Positions 19,680-29,452 of a stretch of 64,000 nt of DNA are shown one piece after another. The stretch spans positions 1,550,001-1,614,000 of the forward strand of contig NZ_CP043046.1 in assembly GCF_008119665.1 (NCBI RefSeq), read 5' to 3'. The notes beneath the pieces were generated by a model that did no database searches, was not told the DNA's origin, and saw nothing but the letters and a program-made list of their open reading frames with translations. Every line of letters begins with the position of its first letter. Within the stretch, counting starts at the first letter, position 1. Source of the stretch: Pigmentiphaga aceris. Its GTDB lineage: Bacteria; Pseudomonadota; Gammaproteobacteria; Burkholderiales; Burkholderiaceae_B. The translations under genes and the position numbers were made by a program.

Positions 19680-20794
19680 GCAGTCAGACGATGTCGTGCC
19701 GCGTACAGTTCGCGCCAGACATCACCCTTGCGTTTGGACACGCGCTGTTCAAGATACCGGCGCAACTTGGCCAGGTCATCGGCGTTGTCCTTGGCAGCAG
19801 TACCGGCCAGACATTCGACAATGTCTTCGGCCCGTCCATTGTCGCCACGCATGAAGTGTCCGCGCACGCCAATGGCATGCGCCATGCTCACGGCCTCGGC
19901 CGTGCTCATCACGGATGACAGGCGTTCCATGCCCTTGCCGCCGTCGTCCGTGCCTTCACGCAGTTCGCGAAAGCACGTCACCAGCACACGCAGCACGTCG
20001 ACATGCGGGGCCTGCGGCACGCCCGAGCGAAGCAGCAGCGCAGCCGATTCCCGCTGCACCAGCGCCAGCTCGTCTTCCAGGTCTGCAATGGGGAACACGG
20101 TTTCGAAGTTGAAGCGGCGCTTCAACGCTGCCGACATATCGTTCACGCCCCGGTCGCGGGTGTTGGCGGTGGCAATGACGTTGAAGCCATCACGCGCGAA
20201 CACCATGGCCGAATCGCTTTTCAGTTCAGGCACGGCCAGCACGCGGTCGGACAGCACCGACAGCAGGCTGTCCTGCACTTCCAGCGGGCAACGTGTGATT
20301 TCCTCGAAGCGCACCACACGGCCTTCACGCATGCCGCGATACAAGGGGGCGGGTACCAAGGCGCGTTCGGTCGGGCCTTCGCTGACCAGCAAGGCGTAAT
20401 TCCAACCGTATTTGATCTGGTCTTCAGTTAGCGACGCGCCACCCTGAATCGTCAGCGTCGAATCCCCACTGACCGCAGCGGCCAGCAATTCCGACAACAG
20501 ACTTTTGGCGGTGCCAGGCTCACCAATCAACAGCAGCGCGCGCGAGGTCGCCAAGGTGACCATCGCGCGTTCGATCAGCGCGGGCGAGCACACCAGCTTG
20601 GGCGGCGAACCGTTGCCGCCCAGGATGAATTGCTTGACGCTTGCCAGTGACATGCTCCAGCCAGGGGGCCGCGCGGCGGTGTCGGCCGCACGCAGGGCAG
20701 CCAGTTCGTCTGCATAGCGCAGCTCGGCAGGTGGCCGTTGCCAGCTGGTGGAGTTTTCTTGCGCCGCGGGGGCTTGCACCGGTTTTGCAGTCAA
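19676..20794 (-). CDS. MoxR-family AAA+ ATPase, YehL-like
   Basis: A 372-residue AAA+ ATPase. Walker A is GEPGTAKS (91-98), the Walker B acidic pair is FEEI (163-166) with Glu in place of the usual Asp, and sensor 1 lies in IATANTRDRGV (about 208-218). MoxR ATPases work with VWA partners as ATP-driven chaperones for enzyme maturation or complex remodelling. The start is placed at a TTG with AAGGAG seven bases upstream; an ATG 41 codons earlier would add a Cys/Pro-rich tail not typical of the family. It is the first gene of the set. A TAATAAT box at 20813-20819 (minus strand) lies just upstream and could be the -10 of the promoter, with a very short leader. Length matches E. coli YehL. Confidence 0.8.
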   Translation of the reverse strand: MTAKPVQAPAAQENSTSWQRPPAELRYADELAALRAADTAARPPGWSMSLASVKQFILGGNGSPPKLVCSPALIERAMVTLATSRALLLIGEPGTAKSLLSELLAAAVSGDSTLTIQGGASLTEDQIKYGWNYALLVSEGPTERALVPAPLYRGMREGRVVRFEEITRCPLEVQDSLLSVLSDRVLAVPELKSDSAMVFARDGFNVIATANTRDRGVNDMSAALKRRFNFETVFPIADLEDELALVQRESAALLLRSGVPQAPHVDVLRVLVTCFRELREGTDDGGKGMERLSSVMSTAEAVSMAHAIGVRGHFMRGDNGRAEDIVECLAGTAAKDNADDLAKLRRYLEQRVSKRKGDVWRELYAARHRLTA

Positions 20795-21030
20795 CGACTC
20801 GCTCCTTGCAGAATTATTAGCCGGGTTTAATGGCCAAGTTCGCAATGGTAGAGCGTAGACGGCGAAATATCCGTGGCAAAAGGTTAGCGGCGAGCCAGCG
20901 GTGCAGTGGTTGGCCACCGGAACTGGTTACGAACACCTGACTGTCGGTACCCATCTGAATAGATGGCGATGGTCGGCACAACAATCATCCGCGTGCCTTC
21001 CATCGCCAGCACAAGCTGCGTTGACGTGCT

Positions 21031-21273
21031 TCAGCGTCCGCGCACGATGCGCAGTCCGATTCCCAGCGCAATCATGATGCCGCCGTAGACCTGGGCGAAC
21101 AGTTCGCCCTTGTACACGCCCACGGCAAGCAGCAGCACGCCCAGCCCTACCGCAACGCCCCAGTGAGCGTTACCCAGCTTGTTCAGCAAGCCGATGCGGC
21201 GTGGGGTGGTCGATGTTGCTGCGGGCTGCGCGCGGCCCGCATCGGGGCGCTCATCTGGGCGCGGAGCTGCCAT
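21031..21273 (-). CDS. small membrane protein, unknown
   Basis: An 80-residue protein with a Pro/Arg-rich polar start (about 1-27) and a hydrophobic remainder that probably makes two membrane helices (about 36-55 and 59-75), ending in basic RIVRGR. No family is recognised. Its ATG shares one base with the stop codon of the transaldolase gene (TAATG), the classical arrangement for translational coupling, which is the main reason to accept it as a real gene. The link with transaldolase need not be functional. Confidence 0.55.
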   Translation of the reverse strand: MAAPRPDERPDAGRAQPAATSTTPRRIGLLNKLGNAHWGVAVGLGVLLLAVGVYKGELFAQVYGGIMIALGIGLRIVRGR

Positions 21274-22226
21274 TAACGCAGTGCCTCGATCAGGCTGTCG
21301 AGCTTGCGTGCATCAGCCACAAAGGCGCGGATGCCTTCTGACAGTTTCTCAGTCGCCATCGCATCTTCATTCAGCAGGTTGCGGAAGGTGACTTCGTCGG
21401 CCGTCAGGCGTTCCACGGGCGAGGCAGCGGCCGTGGCCGGGTCCAGCAATGCAGGTACGTCGCCTTCTTCCGCCGCCAACTTGGCCAGCAGATCAGGGCT
21501 GATGGTCAGCAGGTCGCTGCCTGCCAGCGCGAGGATCTGGCCGACGTTGCGGAAGCTGGCACCCATGATCTCGGTCGGAATGCCGAACTTCTTGTAGTAC
21601 GCGTAGATTGATGCCACCGACTGCACGCCGGGGTCATTCACGCCGGCCTTGGCCGCTTCGTTCCAGGATGCGCCGGCAGACTTCTTGTACCAGTCATAGA
21701 TGCGGCCGACGAAGGGCGAGATCAGCTGTGCATCTGCGTCGGCGCAGGCCACGGCCTGGACCAGCGAGAACAGCAGCGTCATGTTGACCTTGATGCCTTC
21801 GGACTGCAGCACGCGCGCGGCCTGGATGCCTTCCCAGGTGGAAGCGATCTTGATCAGCACGCGATCGCGCGAGATGCCGGCGGCGTCATACAGCGCAATG
21901 ATCTTGTGCGCGCGGTCGATGGTGGCCTGGGTATCGAAGGACAGGCGGGCATCGACTTCAGTGGACACGCGGCCGGGCACGATGCCCAGAATCTCGGTGC
22001 CGAAGGCCACCAGCACCTGGTCGACCAGGTCCGGCAGCGGGGCGGTCTTGTTGGCCGCAACCACGCGCGTCAGGATCGGGCGATAGGCGTCTTGCTGGAC
22101 GGCTTTCAGGATCAGCGACGGGTTGGTGGTCGCGTCGGTCGGACGGAATTCGCGCATGGCTTCGAAGTCACCGGTATCGGCGACGACGACAGTGTGTTGG
22201 CGCAGGGATTCGAGCAAAGTGGGCAC
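21273..22226 (-). CDS. tal: transaldolase
   Basis: A 317-residue cytosolic enzyme of the pentose phosphate pathway. It moves a dihydroxyacetone unit between sedoheptulose 7-phosphate and glyceraldehyde 3-phosphate through a Schiff base on lysine. The family blocks [13 protein letters not shown] (near residue 30) and [12 protein letters not shown], holding the catalytic lysine (about residue 130), are clear. The start is a GTG with GAAGAG six bases upstream, giving the usual N-terminus [10 protein letters not shown]; an ATG 28 codons earlier adds residues not seen in the family. It is transcribed away from carA, and a small membrane protein gene is coupled to its 3' end. Confidence 0.93.
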   Translation of the reverse strand: MPTLLESLRQHTVVVADTGDFEAMREFRPTDATTNPSLILKAVQQDAYRPILTRVVAANKTAPLPDLVDQVLVAFGTEILGIVPGRVSTEVDARLSFDTQATIDRAHKIIALYDAAGISRDRVLIKIASTWEGIQAARVLQSEGIKVNMTLLFSLVQAVACADADAQLISPFVGRIYDWYKKSAGASWNEAAKAGVNDPGVQSVASIYAYYKKFGIPTEIMGASFRNVGQILALAGSDLLTISPDLLAKLAAEEGDVPALLDPATAAASPVERLTADEVTFRNLLNEDAMATEKLSEGIRAFVADARKLDSLIEALR

Positions 22227-22652
22227 GGCAATCTCTTCTTTGTTGAGCGGTCGATAACGCAAGTGTAGTGCGCCTGTCCGCAAACCGAGAATGTGGCGGG
22301 GCAGCAGCATTGCAGGGGCCGGGAGCGCGATATGACTGCAAAGCCCCTATCTTTAAAGTGCGGGGAAACGCTATAATCGGAAGGTTTAGCGTTTTCACTT
22401 CATACCTTCCCTAGCGCATAACCCCATCTGTCGCATGCTGGTCTGAGCCGGGCCACGCAGAACCATGAATACGTGTTTTTTTGACACGTTCCTGAGTTTG
22501 CGAGCCCCTCAAGACCGCGCAGCCCCCCAACACGAGTCGCCGCATTTCCTTGCGGCGTCCACAGCGTGCGGGTGGTGCGCTCCGGCCGCGCAGGATGCAG
22601 TCTCACTGCACTGCGGGCCGCCCCGGGAAGGTAACGACACGGAGATTTTCCT
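22227..22652. other. tal-carA divergent intergenic region and long carA leader
   Basis: A 426-bp region holding divergent promoters. On the plus side a TATAAT box (22372-22377) lies inside an inverted repeat, AAACGCTA (22366-22373) and TAGCGTTT (22387-22394). A leader of about 270 bases then follows to carA. It can form a hairpin CGCCGCA/TGCGGCG (22538-22544 with 22551-22557). No known riboswitch class is recognised. Confidence 0.5.
22349..22377 (+). promoter_or_regulatory. probable carAB promoter
   Basis: A perfect -10 TATAAT at 22372-22377. The -35 is weak (ATCTTT at 22349-22354, 17-bp spacing). The -10 box overlaps the left arm of the inverted repeat AAACGCTA/TAGCGTTT, which could be an operator spanning the start point. 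Confidence 0.5.
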
Positions 22653-23801
22653 TTGTTGCCGTCTCTCTTTCCCGAGACCTCCCCTGCGATTCTGGCCCTT
22701 GCCGACGGCACGATCTTTCGTGGTATCTCGATTGGCGCGTCTGGCCACACGGTCGGCGAAGTCGTGTTCAACACGGCAATGACCGGTTATCAGGAAATCC
22801 TGACCGACCCGAGCTACCACCGTCAGATCGTGACGTTGACCTACCCGCATATCGGTAATACCGGTATCAACGTGGAGGACAACGAGTCCGTCAAGGCATT
22901 CGCCGCCGGCCTGATTGTGCGCGACTACCCGCAAGTGGTCTCCAACTTCCGGTCCACGCAAACACTGCAAGCCTACCTCCAGGAACAGGGAGTCGTAGGC
23001 ATTGCCGGGATCGATACGCGCAAGCTCACCCGTATCCTGCGTGAAAAGGGTGCCCAAGGCGGTGCCATCCTGGCTGGCGACGACGCTGAAAAAGCGCTGG
23101 AACTGGCTCGCGAATTCCCCGGTATGTCAGGCCTTGACCTGGCCAAGGTTGTCTCGGTGAAGGAATCGTATTCCTGGACCGATGGCACCTGGGCGCTGGG
23201 CGAAGGCTTCAAGAAAGACAACGCCGGCACGTACCACGTGGTCGCCTATGACTTCGGCGTGAAGCACAACATCCTGCGCCTGTTGGCCGATCGCGGTTGC
23301 CGCATCACCGTGGTGCCCGCGCAAACCCCGGCCGAAGACGTGTTGAAGCTGAACCCGGACGGCGTGTTCCTGGCCAACGGCCCTGGCGACCCAGAGCCTT
23401 GCGACTACGCAGTCGCCGCCACCAAGGTGTTCCTGGATCGCAAGCTGCCGGTATTCGGCATCTGCCTGGGTCACCAGTTGCTGGGTCTCGCCGCAGGCGG
23501 CAAGACCTTGAAGATGAAGTTCGGTCACCACGGTGCCAACCACCCGGTGCAGGACCTGGACAGCAAGCGCGTGTTCATCACTAGCCAGAACCACGGTTTT
23601 GCGGTCGATCCGACCACGCTGCCGGCGACGGCGCGTGTGACGCATGTGTCGCTGTTCGACGGCTCGCTGCAAGGCTTCGAGCTGACCGACCGTCCGGCGT
23701 TCTGCTTCCAGGGTCACCCGGAAGCAAGCCCCGGCCCGCACGACATCCTGGGGCTGTTCGACAAGTTCGCGCAGATGATGCAGCAGGCGCGCGCGGCGTA
23801 A
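22653..23801 (+). CDS. carA: carbamoyl-phosphate synthase small (glutaminase) subunit
   Basis: A 382-residue subunit that hydrolyses glutamine and passes ammonia to CarB for carbamoyl phosphate, the precursor of arginine and pyrimidines. The N-terminal half is the CPSase small-chain domain ([31 protein letters not shown]). The C-terminal half is a class I amidotransferase with the nucleophile Cys in FGICLGHQ and the His/Glu pair in GHPEAS. It starts at TTG with GGAG eight bases upstream; a second TTG follows directly. carB lies 61 bp downstream and must be co-transcribed. Regulation may act through the unusually long leader. Confidence 0.96.
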   Translation: MLPSLFPETSPAILALADGTIFRGISIGASGHTVGEVVFNTAMTGYQEILTDPSYHRQIVTLTYPHIGNTGINVEDNESVKAFAAGLIVRDYPQVVSNFRSTQTLQAYLQEQGVVGIAGIDTRKLTRILREKGAQGGAILAGDDAEKALELAREFPGMSGLDLAKVVSVKESYSWTDGTWALGEGFKKDNAGTYHVVAYDFGVKHNILRLLADRGCRITVVPAQTPAEDVLKLNPDGVFLANGPGDPEPCDYAVAATKVFLDRKLPVFGICLGHQLLGLAAGGKTLKMKFGHHGANHPVQDLDSKRVFITSQNHGFAVDPTTLPATARVTHVSLFDGSLQGFELTDRPAFCFQGHPEASPGPHDILGLFDKFAQMMQQARAA

Positions 23802-23862
23802 CCGCCGCCCCGCAGCCACGCATCAAGCTCCGCAATCAAACAGACAAGCAGTTAGGCGTCCC

Positions 23863-26800
23863 ATGCCCAAGCGTACAGACATAAAAAGCATTCTTATCAT
23901 TGGCGCAGGCCCGATCATCATCGGTCAGGCTTGCGAATTCGACTATTCCGGCGCGCAGGCCTGCAAGGCCCTGAAAGCCGAGGGTTACAAGGTCATCCTG
24001 GTCAACAGCAATCCGGCCACGATCATGACCGACCCGGAGACGGCCGATGTCACCTATATCGAACCGATCACCTGGCAAGTCGTTGAAAAGATCATCGAAA
24101 AAGAGCGCCCCGATGCGCTCCTGCCCACCATGGGCGGCCAGACCGCGCTGAATTGCGCATTGGACCTGGCCAAGCATGGCGTGCTGGAAAAGTACAAGGT
24201 CGAACTGATCGGCGCGAACGAACACGCCATCGAGAAGGCCGAAGACCGCCTGAAGTTCAAGAACGCGATGACCAGCATCGGTCTGGATTCGGCCAAGTCG
24301 GGCGTTGCCCACAGCATGGACGAAGCCTGGGCCGTGCAGCGTCGCATCGCTGAAGAAGTTGGCACCGCCGGCTTCCCGACCGTGATCCGCCCCAGCTTCA
24401 CGCTGGGTGGCACGGGCGGCGGCATTGCCTACAACGCGGAAGAGTTCGAAACCATCTGCCGCCGTGGCCTGGAAGCCTCGCCGACCAACGAACTGTTGAT
24501 CGAAGAATCCCTGCTCGGCTGGAAAGAGTTCGAGATGGAAGTTGTGCGCGACCGCGTCGACAACTGCATCATCGTCTGCTCGATCGAAAACCTGGACCCG
24601 ATGGGCGTGCACACTGGTGACTCGATCACCGTTGCTCCGGCACAGACCCTGACGGACAAGGAATACCAGTTGATGCGTAACGCGTCGATCGCGGTCCTGC
24701 GCGAAATCGGCGTCGATACCGGCGGTTCGAACGTGCAGTTCGCGATCAACCCGAAGAACGGTCGCATGATCGTGATCGAGATGAACCCGCGCGTGTCGCG
24801 TTCGTCGGCGCTGGCATCCAAGGCCACCGGCTTCCCGATCGCCAAGATCGCGGCCAAGCTGGCGGTTGGCTACACGCTGGACGAACTGCGCAACGACATT
24901 ACCGGTGGTGCAACCCCGGCATCGTTCGAGCCCAGCATCGACTACGTGGTCGTCAAGGTGCCGCGTTTTGCGTTCGAAAAATTCCCGCAGGCCGATTCGC
25001 GCCTGACCACCCAGATGAAGTCGGTGGGCGAAGTGATGGCCATGGGCCGTACCTTCCAGGAATCCTTCCAGAAAGCCCTGCGTGGCCTGGAAGTTGGCGT
25101 AGATGGACTGAACCAGAAGACCACCGACCGCGAAAAGCTGACGGTGGAACTGGGCGAACCTGGCCCGGATCGCATCTGGTACGTGGGCGATGCCTTCGCG
25201 CAAGGTTTCTCGCTGGAAGAAGTGCAGAACCTCACGCACATCGACCCGTGGTTCCTGACGCAGATCAAGGAAATCGTCGACATCGAACTGGCGCTGGAAA
25301 AGCACACGCTTGCCGCGCTGGATCGCGACACGCTGTTCCAACTGAAGCGCAAGGGCTTCTCGGATCGTCGTCTGGGCTGGTTGCTGGACACGACGGAAAC
25401 CGAAATCCGCAAGCTGCGTCACCAGTTGAACGTGCGCCCGGTCTACAAGCGCGTGGACACCTGCGCCGCTGAATTCGCCACCAACACCGCGTATATGTAT
25501 TCCACGTACGAGGAAGAGTGCGAGGCCGCGCCGACCAATGCCAAGAAGATCATCGTCTTGGGCGGCGGTCCGAACCGGATCGGCCAGGGTATCGAGTTCG
25601 ACTATTGCTGCGTCCATGCTGCCCTCGCGCTGAGCGAAGACGGCTACGAGACCATCATGGTCAACTGCAACCCCGAAACCGTGTCCACCGACTATGACAC
25701 GTCTGACCGTCTGTACTTCGAGCCGGTCACGCTGGAAGACGTGCTGGAAATCGTCGACAAGGAAAAGCCGGTTGGCGTGATCGTGCAGTACGGCGGCCAA
25801 ACGCCTTTGAAGCTGGCCAAGGCGCTGGAAGCCAACGGCGTGCCGATCATCGGCACCAGCCCGGAATCCATCGACATCGCCGAAGACCGCGAGCGCTTCC
25901 AGAAGCTGCTGCACAAGCTCGACCTGAAGCAGCCGCCGAATCGCACCGCGCGTACCGAAGCCGAAGCCATGTCGCACGCACAAGAGATCGGCTACCCGCT
26001 GGTCGTGCGCCCGAGCTACGTGCTGGGCGGCCGCGCGATGGAAATCGTGCACGAGCCGAAGGACCTGGAGCGCTACATGCGCGAAGCCGTGCAGGTCAGC
26101 AATGACTCGCCGGTGCTGCTCGACCGCTTCCTGAACGACGCGATCGAAGTCGACGTGGACTGCCTGTCTGACGGCAAGCGCGTGCACATCGGCGGCGTGA
26201 TGGAACACATCGAGCAAGCTGGCGTGCACTCGGGTGACTCGGCTTGCTGCCTGCCGCCTTACTCGCTGTCTGACGAGACGGTTGAAGAGATCAAGCGTCA
26301 GACCGCCATCATGGCCCGCGCGTTGAACGTGGTCGGCCTGATGAACGTGCAGTTCGCGATTCAAGCCGGTACGGTCTACGTGCTGGAAGTGAACCCGCGT
26401 GCGTCGCGTACCGTGCCCTACGTGTCGAAGGCAACCGGCATCCAGCTCGCCAAGGTGGCGGCGCGTGCGATGTCCGGCCAGTCGCTTGACGCGCAAGGTC
26501 TGGGCAAGGAAATCGTGCCGTCGTACTACTCGGTGAAGGAAGCCGTCTTCCCCTTCGTCAAGTTCCCGGGCGTGGACACGATTCTCGGCCCCGAGATGAA
26601 GTCGACCGGTGAAGTCATGGGCGTGGGCATCAGCTTCGGCGAAGCCTTCGTGAAGTCGCAGCTGGCTGCCAGCGTGCGCTTGCCCGAATCGGGCACCGCC
26701 TTCATCAGCGTGAAGAACGAAGACAAGCTGCGTGCCGTGGAACTGGCGCGTGGTCTGCATGGCCTGGGCTTCTCGCTGGTCGCCACGCGCGGCACGGCGG

Positions 26801-27105
26801 CAGCCATCGAGCAAGCCGGCATCCCGGTTCGCGTGGTGAACAAGGTTGCCGAAGGCCGCCCGAACATCGTCGACATGGTGAAGAACGGCGAAATCTCGCT
26901 GGTCGTCAACACCGTCGAAGAGCGTCGCAACGCCATCGTCGATTCGCGGGCCATCCGCACCTCGGCACTGGCGTCGCGCGTGACCTACTTCACGACCATG
27001 GCCGGTGCACGCGCAGCGGTCGAGGGCATGCAGTACATGCGCGAAAAGAACGGCTTCCAGGTGTACTCGGTGCAGGAACTGCACGCCGGGCTTGAGAAGG
27101 CCTGA
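23863..27105 (+). CDS. carB: carbamoyl-phosphate synthase large subunit
   Basis: A 1,080-residue subunit making carbamoyl phosphate from bicarbonate, ammonia and two ATP. Two homologous ATP-grasp halves are visible, each beginning with a glycine-rich block ([19 protein letters not shown] near residue 12 and [19 protein letters not shown] near 565). The C-terminal 140 residues form the allosteric MGS-like domain. Length and blocks are typical of the family. It forms an operon with carA and is followed by an intrinsic terminator. Confidence 0.97.
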   Translation: MPKRTDIKSILIIGAGPIIIGQACEFDYSGAQACKALKAEGYKVILVNSNPATIMTDPETADVTYIEPITWQVVEKIIEKERPDALLPTMGGQTALNCALDLAKHGVLEKYKVELIGANEHAIEKAEDRLKFKNAMTSIGLDSAKSGVAHSMDEAWAVQRRIAEEVGTAGFPTVIRPSFTLGGTGGGIAYNAEEFETICRRGLEASPTNELLIEESLLGWKEFEMEVVRDRVDNCIIVCSIENLDPMGVHTGDSITVAPAQTLTDKEYQLMRNASIAVLREIGVDTGGSNVQFAINPKNGRMIVIEMNPRVSRSSALASKATGFPIAKIAAKLAVGYTLDELRNDITGGATPASFEPSIDYVVVKVPRFAFEKFPQADSRLTTQMKSVGEVMAMGRTFQESFQKALRGLEVGVDGLNQKTTDREKLTVELGEPGPDRIWYVGDAFAQGFSLEEVQNLTHIDPWFLTQIKEIVDIELALEKHTLAALDRDTLFQLKRKGFSDRRLGWLLDTTETEIRKLRHQLNVRPVYKRVDTCAAEFATNTAYMYSTYEEECEAAPTNAKKIIVLGGGPNRIGQGIEFDYCCVHAALALSEDGYETIMVNCNPETVSTDYDTSDRLYFEPVTLEDVLEIVDKEKPVGVIVQYGGQTPLKLAKALEANGVPIIGTSPESIDIAEDRERFQKLLHKLDLKQPPNRTARTEAEAMSHAQEIGYPLVVRPSYVLGGRAMEIVHEPKDLERYMREAVQVSNDSPVLLDRFLNDAIEVDVDCLSDGKRVHIGGVMEHIEQAGVHSGDSACCLPPYSLSDETVEEIKRQTAIMARALNVVGLMNVQFAIQAGTVYVLEVNPRASRTVPYVSKATGIQLAKVAARAMSGQSLDAQGLGKEIVPSYYSVKEAVFPFVKFPGVDTILGPEMKSTGEVMGVGISFGEAFVKSQLAASVRLPESGTAFISVKNEDKLRAVELARGLHGLGFSLVATRGTAAAIEQAGIPVRVVNKVAEGRPNIVDMVKNGEISLVVNTVEERRNAIVDSRAIRTSALASRVTYFTTMAGARAAVEGMQYMREKNGFQVYSVQELHAGLEKA

Positions 27106-27184
27106 TCGACGGTTCTGCTACGGTTCAATGCGGCCCGGGAGGGTTCCGGCTGCATGTTGAACAAAGCCGGTAGAGCAAAGACAG

Positions 27185-27210
27185 AAAGTGGCCGCATGGC
27201 CACTTTTTTT
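27185..27210 (+). terminator. rho-independent terminator of carAB
   Basis: A 9-bp stem AAAGTGGCC/GGCCACTTT with the four-base loop GCAT, running into seven T residues (27204-27210), 80 bp after the carB stop. Confidence 0.9.
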
Positions 27211-27279
27211 CGTCTGTACTTTGTTCATTGCGATCTTCGCCACATTGCAATCAACACTGCGCCAGCAGGGCGCGCGTCG

Positions 27280-27286
27280 GTATACT
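27280..27286 (+). promoter_or_regulatory. possible promoter/operator of the MarR gene
   Basis: GTATACT: the -10-like TATACT at 27281-27286 contains GTATAC, the core of the motif seen upstream of the ABC operon and of nicX. Autoregulation of the MarR gene through this site is inferred. No good -35 is visible. Confidence 0.35.
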
Positions 27287-27314
27287 TGTCGATGCCCAGC
27301 CCGGTATTCATCAC

Positions 27315-27812
27315 ATGTCCGATTTGACCTCTGCGCCGCATGTCTCCAGCGCCCGTGCCTCTACTGACGACTATCAGTTCTCTGAACAGATCGGTCATCT
27401 GTTGCGCCGTGCCTATCAGCGCCATGTGGCCTTGTTCCAGCAGACCATTCCCGATTCGCAACTGACTGCCGCACAGTTCGTGGTGCTGTGCGCGGTGCGC
27501 GACCAGGACGCCTGTTCGCTGAGCGACGTGGTACGAATCACCGCCATCGACCAGGCCACCGTGCGTGGTGTGATGGAACGCCTGAAATCCCGCGACCTGC
27601 TCCAGGTTGCGCAAGACGCCGTAGATCGCCGCAAGGTCATGGTCACCCTGACCGACACCGGGCGCGCGCTGGTCGGTGAAATGGTGCCCTTCGCCGAGAA
27701 GATCACCACCGACACCTTCGGCGATCTGAATCCCGCCGAACGGGTAGCCATGATCTACCTGCTTCGCAAGATGTGCGAAGTCGACACTGCCCCCTCATCC
27801 TCGGGCAACTGA
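27315..27812 (+). CDS. MarR-family regulator, NicR/BpsR-like
   Basis: A 165-residue winged-helix repressor. After a polar tail come the dimer helix SEQIGHLLRRAYQRHVALFQQ, the recognition region ITAIDQATVRGVMERLKSRDLL, and the wing DRRKVMVTLTDTGRAL with the DRR signature of MarR. The pattern resembles NicR/BpsR, the MarR repressors of nicotinate degradation in Pseudomonas and Bordetella, and nic genes lie 11 kb away. The start at 27315 removes 29 upstream codons that look non-coding; no clear Shine-Dalgarno is present, and the putative -10 lies only 29 bases before it. It precedes the ABC importer genes on the same strand by 327 bp. The ligand is unknown; 6-hydroxynicotinate is the obvious guess. 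Confidence 0.7.
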   Translation: MSDLTSAPHVSSARASTDDYQFSEQIGHLLRRAYQRHVALFQQTIPDSQLTAAQFVVLCAVRDQDACSLSDVVRITAIDQATVRGVMERLKSRDLLQVAQDAVDRRKVMVTLTDTGRALVGEMVPFAEKITTDTFGDLNPAERVAMIYLLRKMCEVDTAPSSSGN

Positions 27813-28139
27813 ATACCGATATCCCAATAGGGGAAACCCGAAATTACCGGGAGGACGTGCTAAATGCACGATCCCCGCGTAATGGTATTCACGTATTCAT
27901 ATGCACTTTCAGCACTGAGTTGGTGCTGTTTCTGGTGCTGAAGTGCACTGTATTTGTGATGTGTCACGCCGTTTGCACCGTTATTTGCCAATACACCTTT
28001 TTGTTGTAAGGTTATTTGCGCCAGCGCAAGTTTCTGCGTGCAATATCGAGCGTATACACCTGAATCAAGCCTTGTGCGTTCAGTCGATGCCCAGGTCTTT
28101 CCGCCATTTGTGATACCGCCATACCTCCGAGGGGACACC
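27813..28139. other. intergenic region before the ABC operon
   Basis: No gene is seen in these 327 bp. The stretch is poorer in GC than its neighbours in 27880-28020. It holds the AGCGTATAC motif (28049-28057) and, just before the binding-protein gene, a strong ribosome site GAGGGG. A CAATAT box at 28041-28046 could be a weak -10. Confidence 0.5.
28049..28060. promoter_or_regulatory. candidate MarR operator upstream of ABC operon
   Basis: AGCGTATACACC. The first nine bases are identical to the left part of the perfect palindrome AGCGTATACGCT in front of nicX. The site lies close to where transcription of the ABC operon would start. Binding by the nearby MarR protein is inferred. Confidence 0.4.
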
Positions 28140-29348
28140 ATGTACGGTTTCAAACGCTATACCCAGATCCTGGGCGCAACCTGCCTGGCACTGACGGCCG
28201 CGTCGGCCTGGGCTCAGGGCACGATCAAGATCGGCGAAATCAACAGCTACAAAGCCCAGCCGGCCTTCCTCGACCCGTACAAGAAGGGCATGCAGTTGGC
28301 CCTGGACGAAGTCAACGATGCCGGTGGCATCAATGGCAAGAAACTGGAACTGGTCATCCGCGACGACAACGCCACGCCGGGCGACGCCGTGCGCGCGGCC
28401 GAAGAACTGGTGTCGCGTGAAAAGGTTGACGTGCTGACGGGTTCGTTCCTGTCGCACATCGGCCTGGCGCTGACCGACTTCGCCCGCCAGAAAAAGGTGT
28501 TCTTCCTGGCCAGCGAACCGCTGACCGACAAGATTACCTGGCAAGACGGCAACCGCTACACCTACCGCCTGCGCACCTCGACCTACATGCAGGTTGCGAT
28601 GCTTGTGCCGGAAGCATTGGCGCTGAACAAGAAGCGCTGGGCCATCGTGTACCCCAACTACGAATACGGTCAGTCGGCAGTCGCCACCTTCAAGGCCTTG
28701 ATGAAGGCCAAGCAGCCCGACATCGAGTTCGTGTCTGAGCAGGCAGCACCGCTTGGCAAGGTTGACGCCGGCAGCGTGGTGCAGGCCCTGGCCGATTCCA
28801 AGCCCGACGCCATCTTCAACGTGCTGTTCGCCGCTGACGTGACCAAGTTCGTGCGCGAAGGCACCACCCGTGGCCTGTTCAAGGACCGCCCGGTGGTCAG
28901 CGTGCTGACCGGTGAGCCGGAATACCTGGACACCTTCCGCGACGAAACCCCGGCTGGCTGGATCGTTACCGGCTACCCGTGGCAATTCATCGACACGCCC
29001 GAGCACAAGGCGTTCTTGGCGGCCTACCAGGCCAAGTTCAAGGACTATCCGCGCCTGGGTTCTGTCGTTGGCTACAGCGCGATCAAGTCGATTGCCGAAG
29101 GCATCAAGCGTAGCGGTGGCTCGACGGAAACCGAGGCCATGATCAAGGCCTTCTCGGGCCTGAAACTCACGATTCCGTTCGGACCGATCGAATACCGTGC
29201 CATCGACAACCAGTCGACCATGGGTGCTTATGTCGGCAAGCTCGCCAGCAAGGACGGCAAGGGCGTAATGGTTGATTTCCGCTATGTCGATGGTGCCAAG
29301 GTTCAGCCTTCGGACGAAGAAATCCGCAAGCTGCGCAAGCCGGACTGA
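28140..29348 (+). CDS. periplasmic binding protein of Liv-type ABC importer
   Basis: A 402-residue type I periplasmic binding protein (Peripla_BP_6/LivK class). It has a Sec signal peptide of about 23 residues ending ASAWAQG. The mature part starts TIKIGEINSYKAQPAF and contains the usual block GINGKKLELVIRDDNATPGDAV. The start is set by GAGGGG six bases upstream. Such proteins bind branched-chain amino acids, amides or aromatic acids. The shared motif with nicX raises nicotinate or a pyridine derivative as a possible ligand, which is inference only. It is followed by permease and ATPase genes. Confidence 0.88.
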   Translation: MYGFKRYTQILGATCLALTAASAWAQGTIKIGEINSYKAQPAFLDPYKKGMQLALDEVNDAGGINGKKLELVIRDDNATPGDAVRAAEELVSREKVDVLTGSFLSHIGLALTDFARQKKVFFLASEPLTDKITWQDGNRYTYRLRTSTYMQVAMLVPEALALNKKRWAIVYPNYEYGQSAVATFKALMKAKQPDIEFVSEQAAPLGKVDAGSVVQALADSKPDAIFNVLFAADVTKFVREGTTRGLFKDRPVVSVLTGEPEYLDTFRDETPAGWIVTGYPWQFIDTPEHKAFLAAYQAKFKDYPRLGSVVGYSAIKSIAEGIKRSGGSTETEAMIKAFSGLKLTIPFGPIEYRAIDNQSTMGAYVGKLASKDGKGVMVDFRYVDGAKVQPSDEEIRKLRKPD

Positions 29349-29452
29349 CACTTCCGTAATGGTCATGGCGGCAACGGTGTCGCCATGCCCCTGCGGCTTT
29401 TGCACGATGCGTCGCGCCCGCGACGCACGCATTCCTCACAGGTGCCAGGTTC

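Noticed and set aside
22465..22782. Open frame in the carA leader as a leader peptide gene
   Set aside because: It extends 130 bp into carA in another frame and shows no run of regulatory codons or ribosome site.
23836..27084. Open frame of 1,082 codons on the minus strand
   Set aside because: It lies fully antisense to carB, has Val/His/Arg/Asp-rich sequence without any domain, and arises from GC-rich codon structure in the opposite frame.
28080..29432. Open frame of 450 codons on the minus strand
   Set aside because: Antisense to the ABC binding-protein gene, which has a signal peptide and family motifs; the opposite frame has neither.
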